64,000 bases of DNA from Streptococcus suis (GCF_016775005.1 NZ_JAEUXI010000005.1:1-64000), one strand, 5' to 3'. Counted from the first letter of the stretch, positions 1-8,246 are shown. The notes: generated from the sequence alone by a model not told the origin. A program made the numbers and translations.

Positions 1-77
1 CCGAACACAGCAGTTAAGCCCTAGAACGCCTGAAGTAGTTGGGGGTTGCCCCCTGTGAGATACGGTAGTCGCTTAGC
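1..77 (+). rRNA. rrf: 5S ribosomal RNA, 3' part
   Basis: The window opens inside a 5S rRNA. The conserved CCGAACACAGCAGTTAAGCC block and the closing GGTAGTCGCTTAGC are visible. The 5' part lies outside the window. It is followed four bases later by a tRNA cluster, so this is the tail of an rRNA operon transcribed rightwards. Confidence 0.95.
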
Positions 78-81
78 GCAA

Positions 82-154
82 GGGAGTTTAGCTCAGCTGG
101 GAGAGCATCTGCCTTACAAGCAGAGGGTCAGCGGTTCGATCCCGTTAACTCCCA
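82..154 (+). tRNA. tRNA-Val (TAC)
   Basis: Complete cloverleaf with seven-base acceptor stem GGGAGTT/AACTCCC. The anticodon loop CTTACAA gives anticodon TAC. No CCA is encoded. It is the first tRNA of the rRNA-linked cluster. Confidence 0.95.
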
Positions 155-156
155 TA

Positions 157-229
157 GGTCCCGTAGTGTAGCGGTTATCACGTCGCCCTGTCACGGCGAA
201 GATCGCGGGTTCGATTCCCGTCGGGACCG
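157..229 (+). tRNA. tRNA-Asp (GTC)
   Basis: Acceptor arms GGTCCCG/CGGGACC, discriminator G, anticodon loop CTGTCAC with anticodon GTC. It lies two bases after tRNA-Val. Confidence 0.95.
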
Positions 230-230
230 T

Positions 231-288
231 TGAAACATCACAGTGTGATGTTTCAAGTAAGATAGATAAGGAAAGACGGGAGTCTTTC
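231..288 (+). other. two hairpins between tRNA genes
   Basis: Two inverted repeats sit in the tRNA-Asp/tRNA-Lys spacer: TGAAACATCA with TGATGTTTCA (231-255), and GAAAGAC with GTCTTTC (271-288). Neither is followed by a T-run, so processing stems or weak attenuators are likelier than terminators. Confidence 0.5.
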
Positions 289-316
289 TACATAATAGTT
301 AATTCTATAATTTAAA

Positions 317-389
317 GACTCGTTAGCTCAGTTGGTAGAGCAATTGACTTTTAATCAATGGGTCGCTGGTTCGAGCCCAGCACGAGTCA
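317..389 (+). tRNA. tRNA-Lys (TTT)
   Basis: Acceptor arms GACTCGT/ACGAGTC, anticodon loop CTTTTAA, anticodon TTT. Confidence 0.95.
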
Positions 390-392
390 TAT

Positions 393-474
393 GCGGGTTT
401 GGCGGAATTGGCAGACGCACCAGATTTAGGATCTGGCGCTTTCGGGCGTGGGGGTTCAAGTCCCTTAACCCGCA
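393..474 (+). tRNA. tRNA-Leu (TAG)
   Basis: Class II tRNA with long variable arm. Acceptor arms GCGGGTT/AACCCGC, anticodon loop TTTAGGA, anticodon TAG. Confidence 0.95.
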
Positions 475-490
475 TAGATAATAATAATAG

Positions 491-563
491 GCCGGCTTAG
501 CTCAGTTGGTAGAGCATCTGATTTGTAATCAGAGGGTCGCGTGTTCAAGTCATGTAGCCGGCA
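491..563 (+). tRNA. tRNA-Thr (TGT)
   Basis: Acceptor arms GCCGGCT/AGCCGGC, anticodon loop TTTGTAA, anticodon TGT. Confidence 0.95.
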
Positions 564-576
564 TTAAGAAAAGATT

Positions 577-648
577 GCGAACGTAGTTCAGTGGTAGAAC
601 ACCACCTTGCCAAGGTGGGGGTCGCGGGTTCGAATCCCGTCGTTCGCT
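577..648 (+). tRNA. tRNA-Gly (GCC)
   Basis: Acceptor arms GCGAACG/CGTTCGC, anticodon loop TTGCCAA, anticodon GCC, discriminator T as usual for glycine tRNAs. Confidence 0.95.
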
Positions 649-655
649 TTGAGAG

Positions 656-739
656 GCCGGGGTGGCGGAACAGGCAGACGCACAGGACTTAAAATCCTGC
701 GATGGCAACATCGTACCGGTTCGATTCCGGTCCTCGGCA
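656..739 (+). tRNA. tRNA-Leu (TAA)
   Basis: Class II tRNA. Acceptor arms GCCGGGG/CCTCGGC with one G-T pair, anticodon loop CTTAAAA, anticodon TAA, extra variable arm. Confidence 0.95.
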
Positions 740-745
740 TGACGA

Positions 746-819
746 GCACCCTTAGCTCAATTGGATAGAGTACCTGACTACGAATCAGGCGGTTAGAGGT
801 TCGACTCCTCTAGGGTGCA
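746..819 (+). tRNA. tRNA-Arg (ACG)
   Basis: Acceptor arms GCACCCT/AGGGTGC, anticodon loop CTACGAA. Anticodon ACG is expected to be deaminated to ICG to read CGN codons. Confidence 0.95.
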
Positions 820-867
820 TCACTCGCTTAATGTAGAACATTAGGGGAGGTTTATTTTTAATGATAT

Positions 868-941
868 CGGGAAGTAGCTCAGCTTGGTAGAGTACTTGGT
901 TTGGGACCAAGGTGTCGCAGGTTCGAATCCTGTCTTCCCGA
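868..941 (+). tRNA. tRNA-Pro (TGG)
   Basis: Acceptor arms CGGGAAG/CTTCCCG, anticodon loop TTTGGGA, anticodon TGG. Last tRNA of the cluster. Confidence 0.95.
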
Positions 942-946
942 TGGAA

Positions 947-969
947 GCAACTGTGAGTTGCTTTTTTTT
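947..969 (+). terminator. terminator of the rRNA-tRNA operon
   Basis: Stem GCAAC/GTTGC with a five-base loop, followed by eight T residues directly after the last tRNA. A classic intrinsic terminator. Confidence 0.85.
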
Positions 970-1006
970 GTTTTCTGGAGGCTTGGCCTTCTTTTTTCAT
1001 ATTATT

Positions 1007-1015
1007 TGATATAAT
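1007..1015 (+). promoter_or_regulatory. recG promoter, extended -10, leaderless spacing
   Basis: TGATATAAT is a perfect extended -10. The ATG of recG begins only six bases after it, so transcription is expected to start at or within one base of the start codon. No Shine-Dalgarno lies before the ATG. Confidence 0.65.
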
Positions 1016-1021
1016 AGTGTT

Positions 1022-3040
1022 ATGATAAGTTTGAAAGATAGTCTTTTGGTCTTGCCTGGTGTTGGACCAAAGGCAGTTGAAAAATTTCAGAAGTTAGATT
1101 TGTATACGGTGGAAGACCTTGTTGTTTATTATCCATTTCGGTACGAAGATTTTGCTTCTAAGTCTTTTTTGGATTTGGTAGATGGTGAGAAGGCAGTTGT
1201 TGTTGGAACTGTTTCGACCCCTGCTAATGTACAGTATTATGGGTTCAAGCGCAATCGTCTGCGTTTTTCGATCAAGCAAGGTGAAGCAATTATTGCAGTT
1301 TCTTTTTTTAATCAGCCATATTTAGCAGATAAAGTTGAGGTTGGACAGGAAATTGCTATTTGGGGAAAATGGGATAAGGCGAAAGCTAGTTTGACTGGGA
1401 TGAAAATTGTTGCCCAATCTTCGGAGGATTTACAGCCGATTTACCATGTGGCACAAGGGATATCTCAGGCTAATCTTGTGAAATTAGTCCAAGCCGCGGT
1501 CGATAGGGGATATTTTGATTTAATTGAGGAAAATTTGCCGGCTATCTTGTTGGAGAAATATCGCTTGTTACCTCGGAAACAGGCAGCCTTTGCTATGCAT
1601 TTTCCTAGAGATTTGGAGGAATATAAGCAGGCTTTAAGGCGAGTAAAATTTGAGGAATTGTTTTATTTTCAGTTGAACTTGCAAGTTCTAAAGGTTGAAA
1701 ATAAGGCGGAATCCAACGGCCTGGTCATTTCCTACCAGAGAAGTTTGATGGAGGAGAAAATTGCTGGTCTTCCTTTCGCATTGACGGAAGCACAGCAGTC
1801 TGCTTTGGATGAAATCTTGTGCGACATGTCCTCAGGCGGCCACATGAATCGTCTGTTACAGGGAGATGTGGGGTCTGGGAAGACTGTTGTTGCAGGTTTG
1901 GCCATGTATGCCGCCTATACGGCTGGTATGCAATCGGCCATCATGGTTCCTACGGAGATTCTGGCAGAACAACACTTCGAGAGTTTGCGTCAGCTTTTTC
2001 CTGACCTATCGATTGCCTTACTGACGGGAGGAATGAAGGCGGCATCGCGTCGGGCTGCCTTGGCGGCAATTGAGTCGGGTGAGGTCGATTTGATCGTGGG
2101 TACGCACGCCTTAATCCAGGAGGGAGTGGTCTATCATCAGTTGGGCTTAGTGGTGACGGATGAGCAGCATCGTTTCGGTGTCAAGCAGCGGCGGCTTTTG
2201 AGGGAGAAGGGAGCCAATCCTGATGTCTTGATGATGACGGCGACGCCGATTCCGCGGACTTTGGCTATTACGGCTTTTGGGGAAATGGATGTATCCATTA
2301 TCAATCAGTTGCCAGCTGGTAGAAAGCCTATTGTCACGCGTTGGGTCAAGCACGAGCAGCTGCCAGTCGTTTTAGAATGGCTGGACAAGGAAGTGGCCAA
2401 AGGGGCTCAGGTTTATGTCATTTCGCCCTTGATTGAGGAGTCTGAAGCTTTGGATTTGAAAAATGCGGTGGATTTGAAGGAGGAATTGGTTGCCTACTTT
2501 GGTGAGAGAGCCAGTGTCGCCCTCTTGCATGGTCGGATGAAGAATGATGAGAAAGAAGCCATTATGCAGGAGTTTAAGGCTGGGAAGACGGATGTCTTGG
2601 TTTCTACGACGGTTATCGAGGTGGGAGTCAATGTTCCAAATGCGACGGTCATGATCATCATGGATGCGGATCGGTTTGGGCTCAGTCAGCTACACCAGCT
2701 TCGTGGTCGTGTTGGTCGTGGTAGTAAGCAATCCTACGCGGTCTTGGTTGCCAATCCTAAGACGGATTCTGGGAAGGACCGGATGAAGATTATGACGGAA
2801 ACGACGGACGGTTTTGTGCTGGCTGAGGAGGACTTGAAAATGCGGGGGGCAGGTGAGATTTTCGGAACCCGTCAATCTGGTTTGCCTGAATTTCAAGTGG
2901 CCAATATTGTTGAAGATTACGCTATTTTGGAGGAAGCAAGGCGGGTAGCCAGCCAGATTGTGTCGGAGAAGGATTGGAAAAATAAGCCAGAATGGGCTAT
3001 TTTAGCCAAGCATTTGCGTGAGAAAGAGAATTTGGATTAA
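1022..3040 (+). CDS. recG: ATP-dependent DNA helicase RecG
   Basis: Superfamily 2 helicase that remodels stalled forks and Holliday junctions in DNA repair. The 672 residues match the family length. An N-terminal wedge/OB region precedes helicase motifs: Walker A GDVGSGKT at about 281-288, a DEQH box at about 380-383, and a C-terminal part with STTVIEVGVNVPNA and the QLRGRVGRG motif. The ATG is chosen because the MISLKDSLLVLPGVGPK start fits RecG N-termini. There is no ribosome-binding site and the -10 box lies six bases upstream, which predicts a leaderless message. The gene stands alone between the tRNA cluster and a convergent asparaginase gene. Confidence 0.95.
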   Translation: MISLKDSLLVLPGVGPKAVEKFQKLDLYTVEDLVVYYPFRYEDFASKSFLDLVDGEKAVVVGTVSTPANVQYYGFKRNRLRFSIKQGEAIIAVSFFNQPYLADKVEVGQEIAIWGKWDKAKASLTGMKIVAQSSEDLQPIYHVAQGISQANLVKLVQAAVDRGYFDLIEENLPAILLEKYRLLPRKQAAFAMHFPRDLEEYKQALRRVKFEELFYFQLNLQVLKVENKAESNGLVISYQRSLMEEKIAGLPFALTEAQQSALDEILCDMSSGGHMNRLLQGDVGSGKTVVAGLAMYAAYTAGMQSAIMVPTEILAEQHFESLRQLFPDLSIALLTGGMKAASRRAALAAIESGEVDLIVGTHALIQEGVVYHQLGLVVTDEQHRFGVKQRRLLREKGANPDVLMMTATPIPRTLAITAFGEMDVSIINQLPAGRKPIVTRWVKHEQLPVVLEWLDKEVAKGAQVYVISPLIEESEALDLKNAVDLKEELVAYFGERASVALLHGRMKNDEKEAIMQEFKAGKTDVLVSTTVIEVGVNVPNATVMIIMDADRFGLSQLHQLRGRVGRGSKQSYAVLVANPKTDSGKDRMKIMTETTDGFVLAEEDLKMRGAGEIFGTRQSGLPEFQVANIVEDYAILEEARRVASQIVSEKDWKNKPEWAILAKHLREKENLD

Positions 3041-3044
3041 GAAA

Positions 3045-3072
3045 AAGCTGGTCGTGATGGACCAGCTTATTT
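3045..3072. terminator. convergent terminator between recG and ansA
   Basis: Nine-bp stem AAGCTGGTC/GACCAGCTT. The minus-strand copy ends in a clean T5 and suits ansA. On the plus strand the T-run is interrupted (ATTTGTT). Confidence 0.75.
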
Positions 3073-3087
3073 GTTAGGTATGTTTTA

Positions 3088-4047
3088 TTAGCCCTGAATA
3101 TAGTCGGCAAGTTCTTTTCCAGTTAGGCCGGCTTCTAGGGCAATGAGCAATTTAATTCGTGCTTTTTGGGCATTTAACTCTTTGACGAAGAGGATACCCT
3201 TGTTTTCCAAATCCACTCCGCCTCCTTGATAGGAATACACAGGTTCTGCAATGCCGTTAAAACAGCGGGAAACGAGGACAACTGGAATTCCCTTATCAAG
3301 CAGGTTGTCCAGGGCAGGTAGGACTGCTGGAGGCAGGTTGCCGGCTCCTAAGGCTTCAATCACAACACCGTCAATGTTTGTATGGGCCAGGGATTCTAGA
3401 AGAAGGGGGTCCATATCGGCATAGCTCTTGATGATTGGGACTAGGCCAGCTACGTGGTTTAAGTCAAAACGAACGCGAGGTTCTGCGGTTTTGAAGAAGA
3501 GAATTTCCCTCTTGGTGACAAGACCTAGTGGGCCATGGGTCGGAGTTTGAAAGGTGGAAACGTTGGTCGTATGAGTTTTAGTGACGTATTTTGCGGCATG
3601 GATTTCATCATTCATGACAACTAGAACACCCTTGTCAGCGGACTTGTCATCTGCTGCGACACGAAGGGCAGTGAGGTAGTTATAAACTCCGTCGCTGCCC
3701 AATTCGTTGGAAGACCGCATGGCTCCTGTCAAGACGATTGGCTTTTGAGGAATGGCCATTGTATCGAGGAAATAGGCGGTTTCTTCAAGGGTATCGGTAC
3801 CATGTGTAATGACGAAGCCGTCAAATTGCTCGGCTTCCAGTTTGATTTTTTGGTAAAGGGCCATCATGGCTTCAAGAGTCATGTGTGGACTTGGAAGATT
3901 GAGAAAATCAACAGAAGTCACTTGGATATTGTCTAGTGGTGAAGTCACTTGGGTCATAGGATTGATTTGACTAGAAGAAACTTGTCCTTTCTCATCGGCC
4001 TGCATGGAAATGGTACCTCCTGTATGGAGGACGAGGATATTTTTCAT
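3088..4047 (-). CDS. ansA: L-asparaginase, type I
   Basis: Hydrolyses L-asparagine to aspartate and ammonia in the cytoplasm. The 319-residue protein carries both active-site signatures of the asparaginase family: LHTGGTISM near residues 7-15 with the nucleophilic Thr, and the ITHGTDTLEET block near 80-90 with the Thr-Asp pair. There is no signal peptide, which fits the cytoplasmic type. The promoter and start region contains a tandem copy of GAAAGAATAT that creates a second, out-of-frame ATG just upstream. The SD is weak. It is divergent from the HAD phosphatase gene with 72 bp between them. Confidence 0.9.
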   Translation of the reverse strand: MKNILVLHTGGTISMQADEKGQVSSSQINPMTQVTSPLDNIQVTSVDFLNLPSPHMTLEAMMALYQKIKLEAEQFDGFVITHGTDTLEETAYFLDTMAIPQKPIVLTGAMRSSNELGSDGVYNYLTALRVAADDKSADKGVLVVMNDEIHAAKYVTKTHTTNVSTFQTPTHGPLGLVTKREILFFKTAEPRVRFDLNHVAGLVPIIKSYADMDPLLLESLAHTNIDGVVIEALGAGNLPPAVLPALDNLLDKGIPVVLVSRCFNGIAEPVYSYQGGGVDLENKGILFVKELNAQKARIKLLIALEAGLTGKELADYIQG

Positions 4048-4119
4048 ATTCTTTCATATTCTTTCAAGATTGTGATATACTAATTGTAACATAAATGTCA
4101 TGAAAGAAGGTGAGACGGT

Positions 4120-4971
4120 TTGGAGATTCGGGCAGTTTTTTTTGATATTGACGGGACCTTATTGACGGATAATCGTTCGGTCAGTCAGTCCACCATTTTT
4201 GCCATCAATCAGTTAAAGGAAGCTGGCATTTTAGTCGGTCTTGCCACTGGTCGCGATCCACGTTTTATCCTTCAATACATGGCTGCCCTTAGTTTAGACT
4301 TGGCGATTGCCTATAATGGTCAGTATATTTTTTCACGGGAAAAAGTCCTCTATGCTGATCCACTTCAGGTTGATGATGTCCGTTCTTTAATCCAGTATGC
4401 CAGACAAGAAAACAAGGATCTGTCCTTTGGAACAGCTTCTGGGGTGGCAGGAAGTGGCATCATGTCATTTGGTGGTGGTCACCTTGCTTATCGGATTTCC
4501 CGTATGATTCCGGAATCGTGGGCAGGATTGGTGAATTTTATTTTTAATCGTCTGATTAGACGCCTGCGTCCTCAGAAGGAGGCAAATGTGGAAGAAATTC
4601 TACAGCAGCCCATTTACCAACTCTTGTTGCTAGCTACAGAGAAGGAAACGACGAAACTTCAAGCTCGGTATCCTGGTTTAGAATTTACACGGTCTAGTCC
4701 CTATGCAGCAGATATTATCAATAAAGGTGGCTCTAAATTGCAAGGAATCCAGCGTCTTGCCAATCAATTTCAATTTGGTTTGGACCAGGTTATTGTATTT
4801 GGAGATTCCAATAATGATTTGGAAATGTTAGAAGGAGTTGAGCATTCTGTTGCGATGAAAAATGCGACACGGAAGGCTAAAAAAGCTGCATCTTTTGTGA
4901 CAGACTCCAACAACAAAGATGGTATTTTCAAGGCTCTTGAGCGTTTTGGCTTGGTCAAGGAAAGGGGCTAG
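4120..4971 (+). CDS. Cof-type HAD-IIB phosphatase
   Basis: Probable sugar-phosphate or nucleotide phosphatase of the HAD superfamily, subclass IIB. Motif I is FFDIDGTLL near residues 7-15 with the nucleophilic Asp, motif II is the Thr of LATGRD, and motif IV is VFGDSNNDLEML near 225-236. The 283-residue length is typical. The start is TTG at 4120, preceded by AAGAAGG at a good distance; no ATG fits the conserved N-terminus. The stop codon is one base from the next gene, so the two are probably co-transcribed. The natural substrate cannot be read from sequence. Confidence 0.88.
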   Translation: MEIRAVFFDIDGTLLTDNRSVSQSTIFAINQLKEAGILVGLATGRDPRFILQYMAALSLDLAIAYNGQYIFSREKVLYADPLQVDDVRSLIQYARQENKDLSFGTASGVAGSGIMSFGGGHLAYRISRMIPESWAGLVNFIFNRLIRRLRPQKEANVEEILQQPIYQLLLLATEKETTKLQARYPGLEFTRSSPYAADIINKGGSKLQGIQRLANQFQFGLDQVIVFGDSNNDLEMLEGVEHSVAMKNATRKAKKAASFVTDSNNKDGIFKALERFGLVKERG

Positions 4972-4972
4972 G

Positions 4973-5488
4973 ATGAGAGAACAATCTGCATTTGAATCGG
5001 CACAGGCTTTTCATTTGAAAATGGATGGTTCCCTACCTGGTCATCCAACTGAGTTGAGTCCAGACCAGTCTCTATTTCGTATGGTATTCAAGTTAGAAGA
5101 GATGGTGGAGTACCTGCATGCGAGTTTTGACTCGGAAGAGGATTTTCAAGCTGGACTAGAGGAATTACGCGCTAGCTTGCATCTTGCAGAGCAAAAAGTG
5201 ATGAAAAAAGGACCGGTCAAAAGAGACTGGGTTGGTCAAATTGATGCTCTTGTTGATTTGCTCTATTTTACATACGGCACCTTTGCTTTGATGGGCTTAG
5301 ATCCAGCACCTTTTTTCCAAATTGTCCACGAAGCCAATATGGGAAAATTTTTTCCAGATGGTAAGGCTCACTACGATCCTAAGACTCATAAAATTCTTAA
5401 ACCAGCCAACTGGGAGAAGGATTTTGCACCAGAAGGCCGATTAAAAATGGCTTTGGAAGCACAATGTCAGACAAGTAAAAAGGACTAG
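4973..5488 (+). CDS. MazG/PRA-PH-like all-alpha NTP pyrophosphatase (COG4696 type)
   Basis: A 171-residue all-alpha protein resembling the MazG/phosphoribosyl-ATP pyrophosphohydrolase fold. Acidic residues expected to bind Mg-nucleotide are present in the FRMVFKLEEMVEYLHA helix and in the DALVDLLYFTYGTFALMG helix, followed by a conserved ANMGKFFPDG segment. The start at ATG 4973 is preferred over an upstream in-frame ATG inside the previous gene. It follows an SD-like AAGGAAAGGGG at the end of the HAD gene with a one-base intergenic gap. House-cleaning of non-canonical nucleotides together with the upstream phosphatase is plausible but unproven. Confidence 0.75.
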   Translation: MREQSAFESAQAFHLKMDGSLPGHPTELSPDQSLFRMVFKLEEMVEYLHASFDSEEDFQAGLEELRASLHLAEQKVMKKGPVKRDWVGQIDALVDLLYFTYGTFALMGLDPAPFFQIVHEANMGKFFPDGKAHYDPKTHKILKPANWEKDFAPEGRLKMALEAQCQTSKKD

Positions 5489-5504
5489 TCAGCTAGTCCT
5501 TTTT
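5477..5504. terminator. bidirectional terminator
   Basis: Perfect 12-bp stem AAAAAGGACTAG/CTAGTCCTTTTT with TCAG loop, between convergent genes. It serves both strands and overlaps both coding ends. Confidence 0.9.
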
Positions 5505-5955
5505 AAAATGTTTTGGTGCTATCCCGAACGATTAAGAGGTCCACGCAGGCATGCCGCATGATATACTCAGAGGAAGAACCGATGAGTAGTCTTTCAAAGG
5601 CGTTGAGACCGGTTGCTCCGAGTAAGATTAAATCGGCTTCGATTTGCTGTGGGATATCCGTTGCTAACATGGTTTTGGGATTTCCAAACTCGATAAGGAT
5701 ATCCACTTGTTCGAGTCCTTGTTCTTCAGCCGTTCGTTTATAAGTGATGAGTAGTTCTTTGGCCTCTCTTTCCAGTGATTCATAGACACTGGCATCGAAA
5801 GCCACAACATTGTGCAAGGCTCTTGTATCAATCACGTGAATGATGTAAAGACGCGCCTTGTTTCGCTTTGCAACATGGATGGCCTTATGTAGAGCTAGTT
5901 CAGCACCAGTAGAGCCATCAACAGCAACCATAATGGTTTGATAGGATTGTGACAT
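5503..5955 (-). CDS. universal stress protein UspA family
   Basis: A 150-residue single-domain Usp protein. The N-terminal strand TIMVAVDGSTGAELAL and the C-terminal nucleotide loop GATGLNAFERLLIGSSS (G-x2-G-x9-G-S) indicate an ATP-binding Usp. ATG at 5955 is chosen because AAAGGAG lies eight bases upstream; an upstream in-frame GTG (5964) overlaps that SD. A good promoter lies at 6005-6033. The role is probably in stress survival; a specific function cannot be read. Confidence 0.9.
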   Translation of the reverse strand: MSQSYQTIMVAVDGSTGAELALHKAIHVAKRNKARLYIIHVIDTRALHNVVAFDASVYESLEREAKELLITYKRTAEEQGLEQVDILIEFGNPKTMLATDIPQQIEADLILLGATGLNAFERLLIGSSSEYIMRHACVDLLIVRDSTKTF

Positions 5956-6004
5956 AGGGAACACTCCTTTCCTACCGAAAAATTGAAGTATATGCTACAC
6001 TTTT

Positions 6005-6033
6005 ATTGTAAGCCTTTTCCTGGAAAAAGTAAA
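6005..6033 (-). promoter_or_regulatory. promoter of the universal stress gene
   Basis: On the minus strand TTTACT, 17-base spacer, TACAAT. It is arranged back to back with the alaT promoter; the two -35 boxes are six bases apart. Confidence 0.75.
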
Positions 6034-6039
6034 GTTTTC

Positions 6040-6068
6040 TTGTGATTTTTTTTGTTTTAGGCTAAAAT
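6040..6068 (+). promoter_or_regulatory. promoter of the aminotransferase gene
   Basis: TTGTGA, 17-base spacer, TAAAAT, 27 bases before the ATG. Divergent from the usp promoter. Confidence 0.6.
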
Positions 6069-6095
6069 ATTATCAATAGAAAGACGAGGTGGCAG

Positions 6096-7310
6096 ATGAG
6101 AAATTTTGAAAAGTCCATGAAATTAGAGCATGTGGCTTACGATATTCGTGGCCCAGTTCTAGAAGAAGCAATGCGCATGCGTGCTAATGGTGAGCAAATC
6201 CTGCGCTTGAATACAGGAAACCCAGCTGAGTTTGGCTTTACAGCTCCTGATGAGGTGATTCGTGATTTAATCCACAATGCCCGTAAGTCAGAAGGCTACT
6301 CCGATAGCAAGGGAATTTTTTCTGCCCGTAAGGCTGTTATGCAATACTGTCAGGTTAAGAATTTCCCAAATGTGGATATTGAAGATATCTATATTGGAAA
6401 TGGTGTGAGTGAATTGATTACCATGTCCATGCAAGGATTGTTGGATAATGGTGATGAGGTCTTGGTTCCTATGCCAGACTATCCGCTTTGGACAGCTGCT
6501 GTCAGCTTGGCAGGTGGCAATGCGATTCACTATATTTGTGATGAAGAGGCAGACTGGTATCCGGATTTGGAGGACATGAAGTCCAAGATTTCTTCGCGTA
6601 CCAAGGCTATTGTTTTGATCAATCCTAATAACCCAACTGGTGCCCTCTATCCAAAAGAAGTCTTGGAAGGGATTGTTGAACTGGCACGTCAGCATGAATT
6701 AATCATCTTCTCTGATGAAATTTATGACCGTATGGTTTTTGACGGTGCAGTTCATATTCCGATTGCAACTCTGGCACCTGACTTATTTGTCGTGACCATG
6801 AACGGTTTATCCAAATCCCACCGAATCTGTGGCTTCCGTGTGGGGTGGATGGTGCTGTCAGGTCCTAAAAAGCATGTTAAAGGCTACATTGAGGGACTAA
6901 ATATGTTGTCCAATATGCGTCTGTGTTCAAACGTTTTGGCCCAGCAAGTTGTCCAGACCTCTTTGGGTGGGGTTCAATCGGTTGATAAATTACTCATGCC
7001 GGGTGGTCGTCTCTATGAACAAAGAGAGTTTATCACCAAGGCTATCAATGAAATTCCAGGCTTGTCAGCTGTCAAACCCAAGGCAGGTCTCTATGTCTTT
7101 CCAAAGATTGACCGAGACATGTACCGAGTGGATGATGATGAGCAGTTTGTCTTGGATTTCTTGAAGCAGGAGAAAGTTTTGCTGGTTCATGGTCGTGGTT
7201 TCAACTGGAAAGATCCGGATCATTTCCGAATTGTCTATCTACCACGTGTGGATGAGTTAGCAGAAATTCAGGAAAAAATGACACGATTTTTAGCACAATA
7301 CAAACGATAA
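6096..7310 (+). CDS. alaT: PLP-dependent aminotransferase, alanine aminotransferase-like
   Basis: Fold-type I aminotransferase of 404 residues, probably interconverting pyruvate/alanine and glutamate/2-oxoglutarate. The motif GLSKSHRICGFRVGW carries the PLP-binding lysine (about K240). NPNNPTGALY and SDEIYDRMVF supply the phosphate and pyridine-contacting residues, and the C-terminus has the substrate-binding Arg context (DHFRIVYLP). It is read with an SD-like GACGAGG and ends in a strong terminator, so codY downstream has its own promoter. Proximity to CodY suggests amino-acid metabolism, but no CodY box was seen in front of it. Confidence 0.85.
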   Translation: MRNFEKSMKLEHVAYDIRGPVLEEAMRMRANGEQILRLNTGNPAEFGFTAPDEVIRDLIHNARKSEGYSDSKGIFSARKAVMQYCQVKNFPNVDIEDIYIGNGVSELITMSMQGLLDNGDEVLVPMPDYPLWTAAVSLAGGNAIHYICDEEADWYPDLEDMKSKISSRTKAIVLINPNNPTGALYPKEVLEGIVELARQHELIIFSDEIYDRMVFDGAVHIPIATLAPDLFVVTMNGLSKSHRICGFRVGWMVLSGPKKHVKGYIEGLNMLSNMRLCSNVLAQQVVQTSLGGVQSVDKLLMPGGRLYEQREFITKAINEIPGLSAVKPKAGLYVFPKIDRDMYRVDDDEQFVLDFLKQEKVLLVHGRGFNWKDPDHFRIVYLPRVDELAEIQEKMTRFLAQYKR

Positions 7311-7333
7311 AAAGGCGAAAACGCCTTTTTTTT
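7311..7333 (+). terminator. terminator after alaT
   Basis: Stem AAAGGCG/CGCCTTT with AAAA loop and a run of T residues. Confidence 0.9.
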
Positions 7334-7382
7334 GACTTTGAAAAGGATATGAAAAATTGTACTTACTTTTCCAACAATAGCA

Positions 7383-7397
7383 AATTTTCTGATAATT
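7383..7397 (+). promoter_or_regulatory. CodY box at the codY promoter
   Basis: AATTTTCTGATAATT matches the CodY consensus AATTTTCWGAAAATT at 14 of 15 positions. It ends one base before the -35 of codY, a position suited to autorepression. Confidence 0.8.
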
Positions 7398-7398
7398 A

Positions 7399-7427
7399 TT
7401 GAAATATATCCTATAATTTGTTATACT
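7399..7427 (+). promoter_or_regulatory. codY promoter
   Basis: TTGAAA, 17-base spacer, TATACT, abutting the CodY box. The leader is about 22-24 bases and carries GAAGAGGAAA as SD. Confidence 0.8.
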
Positions 7428-7456
7428 GATAACAAGTACAGACAGAAGAGGAAACT

Positions 7457-8245
7457 ATGACAACTTTATTAGAAAAAACGCGCGACATTACTTCGATTTT
7501 GAAGCGTTCGGAGGAGCAATTGGCAGAGGAACTACCTTACAATGCCATTGCTGAGCATTTATCGGACATTATTGACTGCAATGCTTGCATTATCAATAGT
7601 GAAGGAGAGGTCTTGGGCTATCACATGAACTACAAGACCAATAATGATCGGGTTGAGGAGTTTTTCCAAAACAAACAATTTCCTGAGGACTATGTTAAGG
7701 CAGTAGCTCAGGTTTATGATACCCAGGTCAACCTGCCTGTTGAAAGCGAATTGACAGCCATTCCGGTTGAGTCACGTGGCACTTATCCTAAGGGGTTGAC
7801 GACCATTGCTCCAATCCATGTGACAGGGATTCGCTTTGGTAGTTTGATTATCTGGCGTAATGAGGAGCAATTCCACGAAGATGACTTGATTCTGGTTGAA
7901 ATTGCCTCGACAGTTGTAGGCATCCAGTTGCTCAACTTCCAAAGAGAAGAAGATGAGAAAAATATTCGTCGCCGTGCAGCGGTCAATATGGCGGTTAACA
8001 CCCTTTCTTATTCTGAAATGAAGGCTGTTGCTGCTATCTTGGGCGAGTTGAACGGTAATGAAGGGCAATTGACGGCTTCTGTTATTGCAGACCGTATCGG
8101 TATTACTCGATCGGTCATTGTTAATGCCCTCCGTAAGTTAGAAAGTGCGGGGATTATTGAAAGTCGTTCGCTTGGTATGAAAGGAACTTATTTGAAGGTC
8201 CTTATTCCAGCAATTTTTGATGAGATTAAGAAACGCGATTACTAA
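7457..8245 (+). CDS. codY: GTP/branched-chain amino acid-sensing global repressor CodY
   Basis: Global nutritional regulator of Firmicutes; it represses amino-acid biosynthesis and transport when branched-chain amino acids (and GTP in some genera) are plentiful. The 262 residues match the family. The N-terminal GAF domain spans about 1-155. The C-terminal winged helix contains [20 protein letters not shown] near 205-224, the conserved recognition helix. It is autoregulated, judged by the box at 7383. The following isochorismatase-family gene starts one base after the stop, so it may be co-expressed. Confidence 0.97.
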   Translation: MTTLLEKTRDITSILKRSEEQLAEELPYNAIAEHLSDIIDCNACIINSEGEVLGYHMNYKTNNDRVEEFFQNKQFPEDYVKAVAQVYDTQVNLPVESELTAIPVESRGTYPKGLTTIAPIHVTGIRFGSLIIWRNEEQFHEDDLILVEIASTVVGIQLLNFQREEDEKNIRRRAAVNMAVNTLSYSEMKAVAAILGELNGNEGQLTASVIADRIGITRSVIVNALRKLESAGIIESRSLGMKGTYLKVLIPAIFDEIKKRDY

Positions 8246-8246
8246 G

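Noticed and set aside
231-255. Terminator between tRNA-Asp and tRNA-Lys
   Set aside because: Good hairpin but no following T-run, and downstream tRNAs lack a visible separate promoter.
785-1000. Minus-strand ORF over the tRNA-Arg/tRNA-Pro region
   Set aside because: It is antisense to tRNA genes; such translations are a known annotation artefact.
4919-4972. Upstream start for the MazG-like gene
   Set aside because: It overlaps the HAD gene in another frame; ATG 4973 has a good SD at the HAD gene end.
5956-5964. GTG start for the universal stress protein
   Set aside because: It coincides with the SD of the ATG at 5955.
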